Assembly: GCF_039535235.1 (NCBI RefSeq) | Contig: NZ_BAAAWU010000001.1 | Location: 1,178,001-1,242,000, forward strand | DNA: 64,000 nucleotides | Source: Streptomyces roseoviridis | GTDB lineage: Bacteria > Actinomycetota > Actinomycetes > Streptomycetales > Streptomycetaceae | Reading direction: 5' to 3' | Shown: positions 1-8,685 of the stretch, piece by piece | Layout of the letters: each line of letters opens with the position of its first letter | How positions within the stretch are numbered: the first letter of the stretch is position 1 | The notes under the pieces: model-generated | The model's database searches: none | The model's input: only the letters and a program-made list of their open reading frames with translations | What the model was told of the DNA's origin: nothing | Position numbers and translations under genes: made by a program

Positions 1-2052
1 CGCTGTAGAAGACGCCGGGGTAGGCCATGAAGAGCTTGATTTTCGTTCCGCCACCCCCTCACATGTCGTCTCGTCATCGTCGCAGCTCACAGTCGGTTCC
101 GGGAGGGTCGCGAGGGCAGGATCGAAGGAACCGGTGATGTCGAGGTCGGGAAGGACGTACAGCGGCGGCAGCGACGTTCCTTCATAGTCACCCAGCGCGC
201 GCACCGCGGCTCCCCAGGAACCGTCCTTCAGATACCCGAGGGCCCGCTGGTAGATGCTGGTAGGCCGGTGGCCCTGCAGAACCTCCTCGGGCAGGTCCTT
301 CCACTGCAGCCCATGGCGCACCTTGTAGAGGGATGCCTCGAACGCCACCCGGGGCGGAACGATGCGAGTCTTCTTCTTGGGGACCGGAAAGCACGCTGCA
401 ACCCGCTGCCACTCATCGTCCGTCAGCTCTGGGGGTACGAGCTGCCCCCGCTCCTCGAGCCATCCCTCGAAGGGGCAACCAGCATTTCGCACCATTCCGG
501 GAACGTGGCTGGTGACGCGGACTTCGATGTCGACAAGATCAAGCAGATCCAACCTCTCGGCGAATTCCAGAGCAGCGAGACGGGGAGCCACATCAAGGGC
601 CTGATCGATGACCTCGTGAACCCGCTCCTCCCGCTGCTGAACCTCCAAGAGGCGCTCAGCCGCATCCGCCCTCAGATCACGAAGCCGGCGCTCCTTGCTC
701 TGAAGTTCATCCTTCACCTCTGCGATGGATGCCTTGATCTCCAATTCCGTCTCGACGTCGTCGCTTTCATCCGTGGCCAGGACTTCGGCCAAGGCCACGA
801 GCTTCTTCTTCCGCAAGCGCTGGCTTCGCTCCAGCTCCTCGTCGAGAGCGGCAAGGCGCTCCTCGTACAACTGCGCTTCACCGGGCAGGTCCCCAAGCCA
901 CTCTTCAGCGAGGGTCCTCAGCTTCTCCGGATCCCCCAGCGTGCGCACCACCTCACGCCACACGACGTCCTCCAGCGGCGCGGCGAGGATCTCCTGACAG
1001 TCGCAGGGTGGGTCGGAGCGGCGCCCCGTGCACCGGTAGGCGGTTCGGCCCCGCGCTTCGCGGTGGGCGCCGACGTAGTGGGCGCCACAGAGTGCGGTGA
1101 CACGCCGAGACAGGAGGTAGTCCTTGTGGTTCTCCTTTGTGAACGAGTGCCGGGCGAGCGCTCTCCTCACGTCCCGCACGCGAGAGGCCGGCAATGGGAC
1201 GGGCACGGGGATGCGAACGGTCTCTCCATAGAGCGGTTTGCCGTCGGGGCCGAGGCGCACGGAGCCTCGCCCACTGTCGACGTTGCGGTAGATGATGTAT
1301 CCGTCCAACGCCGTCTGCATCCATGTCCGAATGAGGTTCGCACCCGTCCAGGGGAGCCCGCGCGCGGTCTCAAAACCCAACGCGTTAAGCGCAGTGGCTG
1401 CTTCTTCGGCACGGAGCAGCTCATCGGCCAGGAGCCGAGCCGATACTTCGAGAAAGCGGACTCCCTTCTCACGAAGAGTGGGGGGCCCGGTCACACCCTT
1501 CTTTGGGAGCTCCAGCCAGAAAGGAGCGACACCTCCAGGCCATCCACCCTGCGCGAGCTTCTTCTCACGCCCGCCCATCGTTCGGTCGAGGATCATGGCG
1601 TGTTCCAGCTCAGCCATGTAAGCCAAGAGGCTGAGCTGGATGCCGAACATGTCGTCTTCGCTGTCGATCCGACCGTCCGCGGTCGCAACGCGCACCTTGA
1701 CCCCGTCGACTACTTCTATGTCCGTCGTGTCGTAGACCCAGCGGTGAATGTCGCGCATGGTCCGACCGATACGGTCGAGTTTGCCGAAAATCACGAGGTC
1801 GTAGCGCAGCGCCGCCAGATCGTCATTCAGCGCATCGAGGTCCGGTCGATGCGCCAGCTTTCCCGAGACCCCTCCGTCCGTGTAGACCTCGTAGACGTAC
1901 GAGCCCTTCCCCAGCTTGTAGTCCAGCCAGGCAAGGCACTCGTCGAGCTGAACCTCAAGCCCGTATCCCTTGAGCTGTTTTACTGTGGAGACCCGCAGAT
2001 AGATAGCGACGCGAATTTTCCGCGATCGCCTAGGCAGCACAATCTTACGCAT
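1..2052 (-). CDS. Large serine recombinase with DUF4096-like tail (partial, 3' end outside window)
   Basis: 684 codons are open without a stop and the gene runs off the left edge, so the C-terminus is missing. The first ~150 residues are a serine-recombinase catalytic domain: probable nucleophile Ser22 in AIYLRVSTVKQ, then YTDGGVSG and KLDRIGR. A recombinase domain with a Cys zinc ribbon (about residues 320-352: ALCG, YRCTG, PPCDC) and a charged coiled coil (about 394-480) follow. This is the layout of large serine integrases, which insert and excise phages and integrative elements. Oddly, residues about 543-625 (LTDDEWQRV, GLQWKDLPEE) resemble DUF4096, the N-terminal domain of IS5-type transposases, in the same reading frame. 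The ATG follows a GGGGG ribosome-binding site. The recombinase call is firm; the role of the tail is unknown. Confidence 0.9.
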   Translation of the reverse strand, partial: MRKIVLPRRSRKIRVAIYLRVSTVKQLKGYGLEVQLDECLAWLDYKLGKGSYVYEVYTDGGVSGKLAHRPDLDALNDDLAALRYDLVIFGKLDRIGRTMRDIHRWVYDTTDIEVVDGVKVRVATADGRIDSEDDMFGIQLSLLAYMAELEHAMILDRTMGGREKKLAQGGWPGGVAPFWLELPKKGVTGPPTLREKGVRFLEVSARLLADELLRAEEAATALNALGFETARGLPWTGANLIRTWMQTALDGYIIYRNVDSGRGSVRLGPDGKPLYGETVRIPVPVPLPASRVRDVRRALARHSFTKENHKDYLLSRRVTALCGAHYVGAHREARGRTAYRCTGRRSDPPCDCQEILAAPLEDVVWREVVRTLGDPEKLRTLAEEWLGDLPGEAQLYEERLAALDEELERSQRLRKKKLVALAEVLATDESDDVETELEIKASIAEVKDELQSKERRLRDLRADAAERLLEVQQREERVHEVIDQALDVAPRLAALEFAERLDLLDLVDIEVRVTSHVPGMVRNAGCPFEGWLEERGQLVPPELTDDEWQRVAACFPVPKKKTRIVPPRVAFEASLYKVRHGLQWKDLPEEVLQGHRPTSIYQRALGYLKDGSWGAAVRALGDYEGTSLPPLYVLPDLDITGSFDPALATLPEPTVSCDDDETTCEGVAERKSSSSWPTPASSTA

Positions 2053-2138
2053 TCTCGAATTCCCCCGACCTCCTGACTGGAGGGTCTACCCAGAGCTGCA
2101 AGCAGCCTGAGAAACCGCCTACCTCTAGAAGCCAACCC

Positions 2139-2288
2139 CTATCGCGAAGGGCCACCACGTCGACCGGGATCCGCGCCGAACAGCAACGATGCCAAACGTC
2201 GCCGTTCAGCCGCAGTAAGGGAGCGCGGCGCCCAGTGCACCCTGACCAACGGGCCGCGGACAGCGTGCGTACACTTTTCCTTCACCAT
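2139..2288 (-). CDS. Small basic hypothetical protein beside the integrase
   Basis: A 49-residue reading frame lies 86 nt upstream of the integrase start on the same strand. It is basic, begins MVKEKCTHAVRGPLVRVHW and has a predicted helix around LTAAERRRLASLLFG. I do not recognise the family. Small basic proteins next to integrases are sometimes recombination directionality factors or regulators, but nothing in the sequence proves this. A longer frame starting at 2447 exists; the inner ATG was preferred because the extra residues have no domain character. It could also be non-coding. Confidence 0.4.
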   Translation of the reverse strand: MVKEKCTHAVRGPLVRVHWAPRSLTAAERRRLASLLFGADPGRRGGPSR

Positions 2289-2870
2289 GGATGTTCCTCG
2301 GTTCGCGGCGCGGAGCAGCGCCTCAGCGTGAGGTAACCCACCGACACGATCTCGACGAACGCGAGCACCGCTGGGGTGGACGTTTACCTCCTCGAACCGG
2401 TGGCCCGCCTCATCCGACTGGCAGCACCGGGTTCTCGCCAACTCCACCGCCAGGTACTGTCAGCGCGAACACGATCCATGGTCTACAGAATCGCCGGTTC
2501 ACCTAACCGGCGATTCGATGGTATATATGGCCGGCCCCTTGAGCGGCGTGACTGCCGAGCAGAGAAGTCCGTCCCCGCGCCGACCGGAAAGCCCGCGCAA
2601 CAACACTCTGCGAGATGACGCCTACGGGGCCACGAGCGTCGAGGTCCAACCCGAGTCACCCTCTCTCCCCCTACTCCATTCTCTCCTGCACGCCCCGGCC
2701 CGTGAATACCGCTTCGCGGGACGTTGAAGATTGACATGCCGTTGGCGGAAGTTCCAGCCATAGACCGGAATCTCATGTCTGCCGTAGGCGAATACAGCTC
2801 ACGGGCAGCTGAAGAGTTACGGCAACGGGAGTTCGGAACTGCGAGCCTCTGGCGGAGGCCGTGGCTGAGG
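2289..2870. other. Gene-poor interval containing a strong hairpin
   Basis: I see no convincing gene in these ~580 nt; the open frames here lack domain character. The only clear structure is the inverted repeat at 2488-2516. An integrase attachment site could lie here, but att cores of serine integrases cannot be recognised without the partner site. Confidence 0.4.
2488..2516. repeat. Perfect 12-bp inverted repeat with 5-nt loop
   Basis: The arms GAATCGCCGGTT and AACCGGCGATTC are exactly complementary around the loop CACCT. No T-run follows on either strand, so it is either a GC-type terminator or an operator. It lies between the genes read leftward from the DUF6624 gene and the integrase-side genes. 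Confidence 0.6.
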
Positions 2871-3383
2871 TCAGCTGCCCTTCCGGGGATAGCTGGCGCG
2901 CATCCGGCGGTCGTACTCCGCGGCCGGCTCAAGACCAACCGCAGCACGCCGGGTGTCGAGCCGTTCGGGATCAATCACTGCATAGGGGCGCAGGTTTCTA
3001 CCGTCCGGGTCCTGCGTGTACTGGGTCCCGTACACCTGGGGCTCGCCAGCGGCGACCAGAACACGGTCGGTGAGGTAGGCGAGATGATGGGGAGGGGCGT
3101 CCCCGACACCGACGGCATCCTCCAGGAGACCGAGGATCTGCCGCTGGAAGTGGGGGTCCCGATCCGCGTGCTGGGCGAGAAGCCACGCCTCGTCGGCCCC
3201 CTGCTCGCCGACGAGCGTGATACCCGGCCAACCGAACCGAGCGACAACCCCCTTGAGCCAGCGGGTGTTGCCCGCGTCGATCCGGGCGAGGTCCTGTCCG
3301 TCGCTGGTCTCGAACACGCGACGGCGGGCCGCCTGGTCCTGTTCGGCACGGCGGTGAAACTCGGCCGCGAGCGCATGGTCCAT
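2871..3383 (-). CDS. DUF6624-family protein
   Basis: The 170-residue protein has the pattern of DUF6624: an N-terminal helix (ELAAEFHRRAEQDQAARR-like), then RWLKGVVARFGWPG, LVGEQGADEAWLLAQHAD and a C-terminal VYGTQYT...LRPYAVIDPERLDTRRAAVGL block. The family is common in actinomycetes and has no known biochemical role. The ATG has a GGAAGGAG ribosome-binding site. About 230 nt separate it from the kinase gene upstream, so it may have its own promoter. Confidence 0.75.
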   Translation of the reverse strand: MDHALAAEFHRRAEQDQAARRRVFETSDGQDLARIDAGNTRWLKGVVARFGWPGITLVGEQGADEAWLLAQHADRDPHFQRQILGLLEDAVGVGDAPPHHLAYLTDRVLVAAGEPQVYGTQYTQDPDGRNLRPYAVIDPERLDTRRAAVGLEPAAEYDRRMRASYPRKGS

Positions 3384-3617
3384 CGGCTGGCGCTCCTTCC
3401 ATCGACCGCTGTCCGTCTCCTTCGCGTCGGCGCGGAGGAGACGGACAGCCGGCGGCTACGTGGAGGCGGTAGTCGTCGGTGTGGGGGTATCGGCTGGCGT
3501 GGTCCTCGGGGTGAACGGCTCGGCAGACGGCCTGGGCGTCGAGGGCTCCGAGGATGATGTAGCGGGGGCCGAGGTTGAGGGCGAGGCACCTTCGGCCAGA
3601 GGGTCCAGGTGGAACCC

Positions 3618-4520
3618 CTAGAGGATGTTCCAGGGGAGCTGTCCGTCCCGCCTTCTTAGCCCGTCGACTCGCCGCTGGATCTCACTCAACGACGCGGGAG
3701 CATGTCGGACTTTCCTGGCGTTAGTGGTAACCATGCGCAGTTCTCGGATATCGCGCAAAACCGAGTAGCCAGTGCATTTCCTGACGTCCCACCCGTAGGC
3801 GTCCGCGAACGCTTCGTAGTGGGCTTGACCGTAGCCGAATCGGCGGCAATGGACTTCGACGGTAACAAGGTCCCATTCCGGCTGGCCTTGGGCGATCGTG
3901 TCCCAGTCGCATAGGACCGCAGAGCCATCGGGGGTGTGCAGCGCGTTTCGGTGCTGCGGATCGCCCTGTATCAGCCCGGGGCTCAGGGCGAACTGGACTT
4001 CCCGCAGTTCCCCTTCGAGGCGGTCCGCCTCATCCTCCATGTAGCGGATCGCCGCAGCAGGGAGACATGTGATCGCAGCCAGAGAGCGGCGGATCGCACG
4101 AATGTTGTCGTGCTCGGCAAGGGCAAGGGGAGGTGGGGGCAGCGAGTGGAGCGTCTTGAGGGGCCCGGCCAGCTGCCCGGCCGCCACCGGATGCTCGGGC
4201 TGCGGCAGGTAGGTCCAGAAGGTGACAGCCTGCCCATCGACGACGAGCGGCTGCTCGCAAGGGTGAAGAGGGACAGTGGGAAAGCCTGCTTCGACGAGCC
4301 ATCGCACGAAGGCGACCGTGCGCGCAACGCTCTCGACGTCCGTTCCCTTCCGAGCGATCTTGGCCACAACCTGCTCCTTCTCAAGGAGAAGGACCGCATT
4401 GGTGTGCCCGCGAAGGAGGCGTGCGTCGCGGCCGTCGAGGCCGACCTTCGCGCAGGCGCGCTCTAGTACCTGGTACATCTCGTACTCGTCGAACCCACCG
4501 GGGGCCGGCGTGATTGTCAT
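3618..4520 (-). CDS. Aminoglycoside-phosphotransferase-fold kinase
   Basis: The 300-residue protein matches the APH/choline-kinase fold. VVAKIARKG holds the ATP-binding lysine. GLIQGDPQHRNAL, at about residues 182-194, corresponds to the HGDxxxxN catalytic loop with Q replacing the usual H. VLCDWDTIAQGQPEWDL is the Mg-binding D-W/F-D segment. The substrate cannot be read from the sequence; many Streptomyces members of this fold do not confer drug resistance. It starts 33 nt after the XRE regulator stop and is probably co-transcribed with it. Confidence 0.75.
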   Translation of the reverse strand: MTITPAPGGFDEYEMYQVLERACAKVGLDGRDARLLRGHTNAVLLLEKEQVVAKIARKGTDVESVARTVAFVRWLVEAGFPTVPLHPCEQPLVVDGQAVTFWTYLPQPEHPVAAGQLAGPLKTLHSLPPPPLALAEHDNIRAIRRSLAAITCLPAAAIRYMEDEADRLEGELREVQFALSPGLIQGDPQHRNALHTPDGSAVLCDWDTIAQGQPEWDLVTVEVHCRRFGYGQAHYEAFADAYGWDVRKCTGYSVLRDIRELRMVTTNARKVRHAPASLSEIQRRVDGLRRRDGQLPWNIL

Positions 4521-4553
4521 GTCGCACAGGCTTCCCGACGAGGGCCCGTCCTG

Positions 4554-5963
4554 TCACATCCGGCCTTGCGGAAGCTCGATGATCTCAAGAAGCTCCCGTG
4601 CCGCTCGGCTTGCCCGTATCGCCGGCGGAAGGACCTCTACGACCTCGCGGGCTCTTTCCTCCACGATGGGTGTGCGGTGGGCGGGGTCCATTCGTAGGAA
4701 GGTCCTGCCGGCCAGCTGGCATGCTTCGCCGGGGCTTCGGTCCCGCGCGTAGCAGATGGCCGCTTCAAGCCGGAGGAGGGCGGGGTCGATTCCTGTCTGG
4801 TCCCGGTAGAGGACGAGCGCCTGCTCCTGGACTTGGCGGGCCGCGCGCGTGTGCCCGAGAGCGGTCAGCGTCCCGCTCTTGTAGAGGAGGTAGCGGCGCT
4901 CCGGAAAGGCGAAGGCATCGTCCGCGGAATCTCCGCCGAACTGTTCGAACACCTTCGTCGCATAGCGCAGTGCGGCTTCAGCTTCGGCATCGGCGCCAAG
5001 CTTGGCCAGGGCCCGAGCCTCTGCTGCTGCCGCGAAGGCGTGCGTGGCACTGGACCGTGCTCTGCTGCTGATCACCCTGGCCTCCCGGCACAGATTCACC
5101 GCGTTGGCGACCGGACCGTAATAGAAGGGCAGCATCGCCGCCTGAGCCCTGACGCGAGCTCGAAGCTCCGAGTTTCCGCTGTCGTCCGCAGCGGTACGCG
5201 CTGTGGCGTACCAAGATCGCGACCGTGCGAGGTCGCCGAGCTTCATGAGCGCGTCGGCAGTCAACGTGGAGAGCATCGCCGTCAGCTCAGAGAGCCGGAC
5301 CTGGACGGCGGCCGGCTGTCGGCATGCGGCCAGCCCCTCGACCTCCGCAAGGAGGTCCAGAAGTCGGGTGAGCATCAGGGCCGGCGGGGTGGAGATGTAC
5401 TCCTGGCTGGCCCAAAGGACCATCTCATCGATGTGGTCCAACTGGCTGGCGTTGACCGTCGCAGAGGCGAGGGTACGGTCTACCGCACGCCTCGCGGCGT
5501 CGACCCTGTGCGAGAAGTGCTCGCCAGCCGTCGGGACCCGCTCGCCGATGGAGGACACGGGGATGACCTCGGCGCGGGGCCCGTGCCAGGACTCTGCCCG
5601 AAGGACGACGCCGGCGACCGCCTCGGTGTCTTCCAGACCCAGATCACCGGGCGCGCAGCCGTAGAACGCGGCGAGCACGAGCACGGTGGAGCGGCGCGGT
5701 TGATGCCTTCCCGTTTCCCAGAGCCGAAGCTGTTCCACGGTGACCCGGGGGGCCCTGTCCAGGTCAGAGACGAGCTCGCGGACCTGCTCCGCTGCCTCGG
5801 CCAGGGTGAGGCCCCTGGCCAGACGCTGTGCGCGCAAGAGGGAGACGGAGCAGTGCGCCTGAATCGTGCGGGCGATCTCGTCGGCCGCGTGTCCGCGTTC
5901 GGCACCGCTCTCACGTAACCGCTTTGCGCAGGACGGACCATGAGATCCAGAACCACGTCGCAT
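4554..5963 (-). CDS. XRE-type regulator with long helical-repeat C-terminus
   Basis: The 469-residue protein has an N-terminal helix-turn-helix (LARGLTLAEAAEQV...VTVEQLRLWETGRHQPRR, about residues 50-95) and a long alpha-helical region like the TPR-type sensor domains of Streptomyces XRE regulators (LGDLARSRSWYATARTAADDSG; LGHTRAARQVQEQAL). The ATG at 5963 was chosen because GAAGGGA precedes it; an in-frame start at 6005 adds residues with no domain. Upstream lies a cluster of CGTGA/TCACG repeats that could be its operator. The second XRE protein of the window has the same length and layout. Confidence 0.8.
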   Translation of the reverse strand: MRRGSGSHGPSCAKRLRESGAERGHAADEIARTIQAHCSVSLLRAQRLARGLTLAEAAEQVRELVSDLDRAPRVTVEQLRLWETGRHQPRRSTVLVLAAFYGCAPGDLGLEDTEAVAGVVLRAESWHGPRAEVIPVSSIGERVPTAGEHFSHRVDAARRAVDRTLASATVNASQLDHIDEMVLWASQEYISTPPALMLTRLLDLLAEVEGLAACRQPAAVQVRLSELTAMLSTLTADALMKLGDLARSRSWYATARTAADDSGNSELRARVRAQAAMLPFYYGPVANAVNLCREARVISSRARSSATHAFAAAAEARALAKLGADAEAEAALRYATKVFEQFGGDSADDAFAFPERRYLLYKSGTLTALGHTRAARQVQEQALVLYRDQTGIDPALLRLEAAICYARDRSPGEACQLAGRTFLRMDPAHRTPIVEERAREVVEVLPPAIRASRAARELLEIIELPQGRM

Positions 5964-6060
5964 GAAGTCGATTCCCTTCGAACTCGCCGACCAGCGTACT
6001 GACATGCCGTCCGCTCTGTGTCAAGAAAACGCGGCTCCGCCGAGTGCGGCCCTGGAAATA

Positions 6061-6105
6061 CGTGAAGCGTCACGCAAGCACGTCACGTTTACGTGAACCG
6101 TGACG
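6061..6105. promoter_or_regulatory. Repeated CGTGA/TCACG operator-like elements
   Basis: Three related units occur in 45 nt: CGTGAAGCGTCACG (6061-6074), TCACGTTTACGTGA (6083-6096) and CGTGAACCGTGACG (6092-6105). The outer arms CGTCACG (6081-6087) and CGTGACG (6099-6105) are also complementary. They lie between the XRE gene and the divergent HATPase pseudogene, where an autoregulatory operator is expected. Which regulator binds is inference. Confidence 0.5.
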
Positions 6106-6279
6106 GTTGCCGCCCCTGGTCCACGGGGGCAACTCTTGCCCTCCTCGGGCTCCCCGAGAACACACGCCGCTCGCCGGCCACGACACCTGACCGTCCTGGC
6201 CCGTGAGCTCGCGGGTGCCGCCACCGCGCTCCGCACAGCGGCCGGCGGCACCCGCCATCCAGGATTGGGGGTGCACTCA

Positions 6280-6810
6280 ATGACGACGACGTGGAAAACC
6301 GGGCACTTCCTCACTGCCTTGGCGAAAGACGTCGAGGCGGAGCTGACTACGATCCGGCTCGCGAACTCGGAACAGGCCGTGCCCCGGTCACGGCCTTTCC
6401 TCCAGGACCAGCTCAGCGCCTGGGGTTTCACCCGAGAAGACGAGCTGACGGACCGCGTCCTCCTCGCGGCCAGCGAGCTGGTCACCAACTCGGTGCTTCA
6501 TGGCCGCACGCGGCACCACGGCGAACCCGAGATGATCGGACTCGCGCTCCCCGTCAAGCCTGGTGCCGCCCTCGGCATCCTGGTGACCGACCACTCGCCG
6601 GAGGCACCCGTACAGACCATATGCGCACGCCACCGTGGAGGACGGACGAGGTCTCCGGCTCGTCTCCGCGATCGCAGACCACTGGACGGCCGCCCCGGCG
6701 ACCCGCAACGGCAAGGTCGTCGGCAAGGGCGTATGGGCCTTCTTCGCCTGGCCGAAGAGGCGGACCGCGAACGCGCGGACCTCCGCCGCACACCGATGGA
6801 GGTGCCGTGA
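6280..6810 (+). pseudogene. HATPase_c_2 anti-sigma-like protein, frameshifted
   Basis: Read from MTTTWKTGHF the frame encodes a Streptomyces RsbW-like ATP-binding domain (DRVLLAASELVTNSVLHG is the N box) up to about 6618. The continuation, ATVEDGRGLRLVSAIADHW (the G box) and KGVWAFFAWPK, is found only in the +1 frame (6602 to about 6760). The first frame then ends at a TGA (6808-6810) overlapping the next GTG, which suggests a second, compensating shift. Two indels have therefore garbled the middle of the domain, or the sequence has errors there. Intact family members of this type are about 140-180 residues. Confidence 0.6.
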
Positions 6811-7390
6811 TCGTCGCCATCGGCGGTCGCCCGCGGACGGAGAAGTCGAAACTGGCGGAGCATCTCGCGGTCGCTCTCGACGGCGTCCTGCTCGCCGAAC
6901 TTCGAACCGTACTGTTCCCGACGGCCCTCACCGCGTCTCGTGAGCAGGCCTCCCGTCTTTACGAGTGGTTGCTGCAGGCTGCTGTGTGGAATCTCCACCA
7001 GCACCCCGTTGCCCTGTGGTCCTCGACGCTCACCCACTCACGCACTCCCGCGATGTGCGAGCGCTCCGGCATCTCGCCGCCGACATAGGTCACCGCCAGC
7101 ACGTCATCGAATGTGTGCGGAGCGCACCAAGCCGATTTCGAGTCGCCTGGGGACAGCCATTGCGCGGTCCTGGATCCGAAGAGCGTGTTGGACACTCGCC
7201 AGCCCCTGGCCGACTGCGTCGCGGAGATTCTTCCCGAACTCACCCGATCCCCTGGAACTGAGCGGGTCTCGCAGTGCTGCCCTTCCCGGCCGCCGAGTCC
7301 GCCAGTCACGGCTCGCACCTACCGCTGCTCGCCACACGGCGAACCGAATAGCGACCACCCACCGGCCGTCACGGCGGCCAAGGACTGAGC
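6807..7390 (+). pseudogene. Remnant of a P-loop (AAA-type) small-molecule kinase
   Basis: A GTG at 6807 opens VIVAIGGRPRTEKSKLAEHL, which resembles the Walker A start of Streptomyces AAA kinases except that the GKS/T glycine is lost (EKS). After QAAVWNLHQH the match continues in another frame (VLDAHPL, VRALRHLAADIGHRQHVIECV, about 6990-7120) and then in a third (VLDPKSVLDTRQPL, about 7165-7210). At least two frameshifts and the broken Walker A motif mark it as decayed. Nothing else is seen between it and 7450. The exact right end is uncertain. Confidence 0.5.
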
Positions 7391-7449
7391 CGTGCCCACC
7401 CTGCTCACGACGACCACTACCGTCGCCTCGTACGCCTGAGGAGCCCCCT

Positions 7450-7914
7450 ATGGCACATGAGCACTTCCCCCGAACCCCCGGACGTCCGCCGTCGCACGCC
7501 GAACCGCTGTGGAACACCGTCGAGGTGTTCCTGCCCAGCGCGCCGCCGTACATCGGAATGTCGCGCCGGATCACGGCCGGCGCCATGGAGCGTTGGGACG
7601 GTATCCCCCCGGACGTGGCAGCCGACACGGTCCTCATCGTGTCGGAGCTGATGACGAACGCCGTCCAGCACGGGGGCGGAGCCGACGCCCCGCAGGCCGT
7701 GGGCCTGCGCATCGAGCGCAGCGATGGCCAGTTGCTGGTCGAGGTCACCGACAGCAGCTCGAAGCCGGCGAAGCTCAAGAGGGCCGGGGAGCAGGCGACG
7801 GAAGGTAGAGGGCTCCACCTGGTGGAGAAGCTGGCCACCGCCTGGGGCACCAGCAACAAGAACCACACCACCTGGGCCCGCGTCTCGACCGAGCCGCAGG
7901 GGTCCGCGTGCTGA
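7450..7914 (+). CDS. HATPase_c_2 ATP-binding protein (RsbW/anti-sigma-like)
   Basis: The 154-residue protein is an intact version of the domain that is broken upstream. The N box is TVLIVSELMTNAVQHGG, followed by LLVEVTDSSSKPAK and the G box TEGRGLHLVEKLATAWG. Such single-domain proteins are abundant in Streptomyces and are thought to act as anti-sigma or serine-kinase switches; the partner is unknown. The ATG at 7450 was preferred to longer upstream starts because it matches the usual domain length. Its stop overlaps the start of the next gene. Confidence 0.85.
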   Translation: MAHEHFPRTPGRPPSHAEPLWNTVEVFLPSAPPYIGMSRRITAGAMERWDGIPPDVAADTVLIVSELMTNAVQHGGGADAPQAVGLRIERSDGQLLVEVTDSSSKPAKLKRAGEQATEGRGLHLVEKLATAWGTSNKNHTTWARVSTEPQGSAC

Positions 7915-8354
7915 TCGCCCGTGGCGACCCAGCCACCTTGAAAAGGCTCCGGGGTGCCCTCGCAAGGTCCGTAGCACACGAGGGCATCGACGACGGGCTG
8001 ATCTCCGTCCTCAACGAGGTCCTGGACGGCACGCTGCCGTCGTCGCCATCGCCGCCGAGCGGACGCGGTGTTCGGCCCGGGCATCGGCTCCTCCGATTCC
8101 GGCGGTCCCCGTGTGACATGGAGCCGGTGCCGATCTCCCAGGAGGACGCGGCTCGGCTAGTCGTCCGGCTGCGGCGCGCCACGCCGCAGGTGATCGCCCT
8201 GACCTCGTTGCGTTCGGCCCCCGCCGCCGACATTGCTCGTCTGCGTGCCCTCCACGAAGCGCGACCGAAGGGCATGGAACTGCTTCGGTACCTGCGGCTG
8301 TTCGCCTTGGCTCTGCTCACCGTGCTCGACGTGGTGTGCGGGGACGAAACATGA
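7908..8354 (+). CDS. Hypothetical protein coupled to the HATPase
   Basis: A GTG start overlaps the HATPase stop (GTGCTGA), indicating translational coupling. The 148-residue product is mainly helical, with two alanine/arginine-rich helices, a proline-serine stretch near residues 45-55 and a hydrophobic C-terminal helix (LLRYLRLFALALLTVLDVV). I recognise no family. The coding potential looks real from codon position bias, but it may be a fragment. Confidence 0.5.
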   Translation: MLIARGDPATLKRLRGALARSVAHEGIDDGLISVLNEVLDGTLPSSPSPPSGRGVRPGHRLLRFRRSPCDMEPVPISQEDAARLVVRLRRATPQVIALTSLRSAPAADIARLRALHEARPKGMELLRYLRLFALALLTVLDVVCGDET

Positions 8355-8487
8355 CGCGCGACCGACGCGCGGGCCCGATTCCTTCCTCGCGGGCGGCCTC
8401 CTGACCGTCGTCCTGGCTGTCGCCTGCTCCTTGTCCCCATCACCGCAAGTCCCTTCCGCTTGCTCGGCCTTCTCCAAGGACCTCTCC

Positions 8488-8685
8488 ATGTGCAAACACC
8501 GGCCGACGTGCCCGAGCGCCGTGTCCCCCGACCGTGAGGCGGCTCGCCTCACGGCACACCACCCCGAGCAGGGGTGGAGCCTGCTGTGCAACGGCGTGCT
8601 GCTCTTCGAGGACACCGGAGAGCTGCTCCCCGACGGCGAGATCGTCGCCCCGCACCGCGTCCTGCCGTCGGCGGTGGCGGCGTGA
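8488..8685 (+). CDS. DUF5999 small protein
   Basis: The 65-residue product begins MCKHRPTCPSAVSPDREAAR and continues HPEQGWSLLCNGVLLFEDTGELLPDG, which is the conserved DUF5999 pattern of actinomycetes. Three cysteines at residues 2, 8 and about 33 are retained and may bind metal. No function is known. Its TGA overlaps the GTG of the GH15 gene, so the two are coupled. Confidence 0.8.
   Translation: MCKHRPTCPSAVSPDREAARLTAHHPEQGWSLLCNGVLLFEDTGELLPDGEIVAPHRVLPSAVAA

Noticed and set aside
268..2076. Long open frame on the + strand opposite the integrase
   Set aside because: It is a GC-rich shadow; the minus strand encodes a recognisable serine recombinase throughout.
2724..3557. 277-codon + strand frame beginning MKIDMPLAEVP
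   Set aside because: Most of it lies opposite the DUF6624 gene and it has no domain character.
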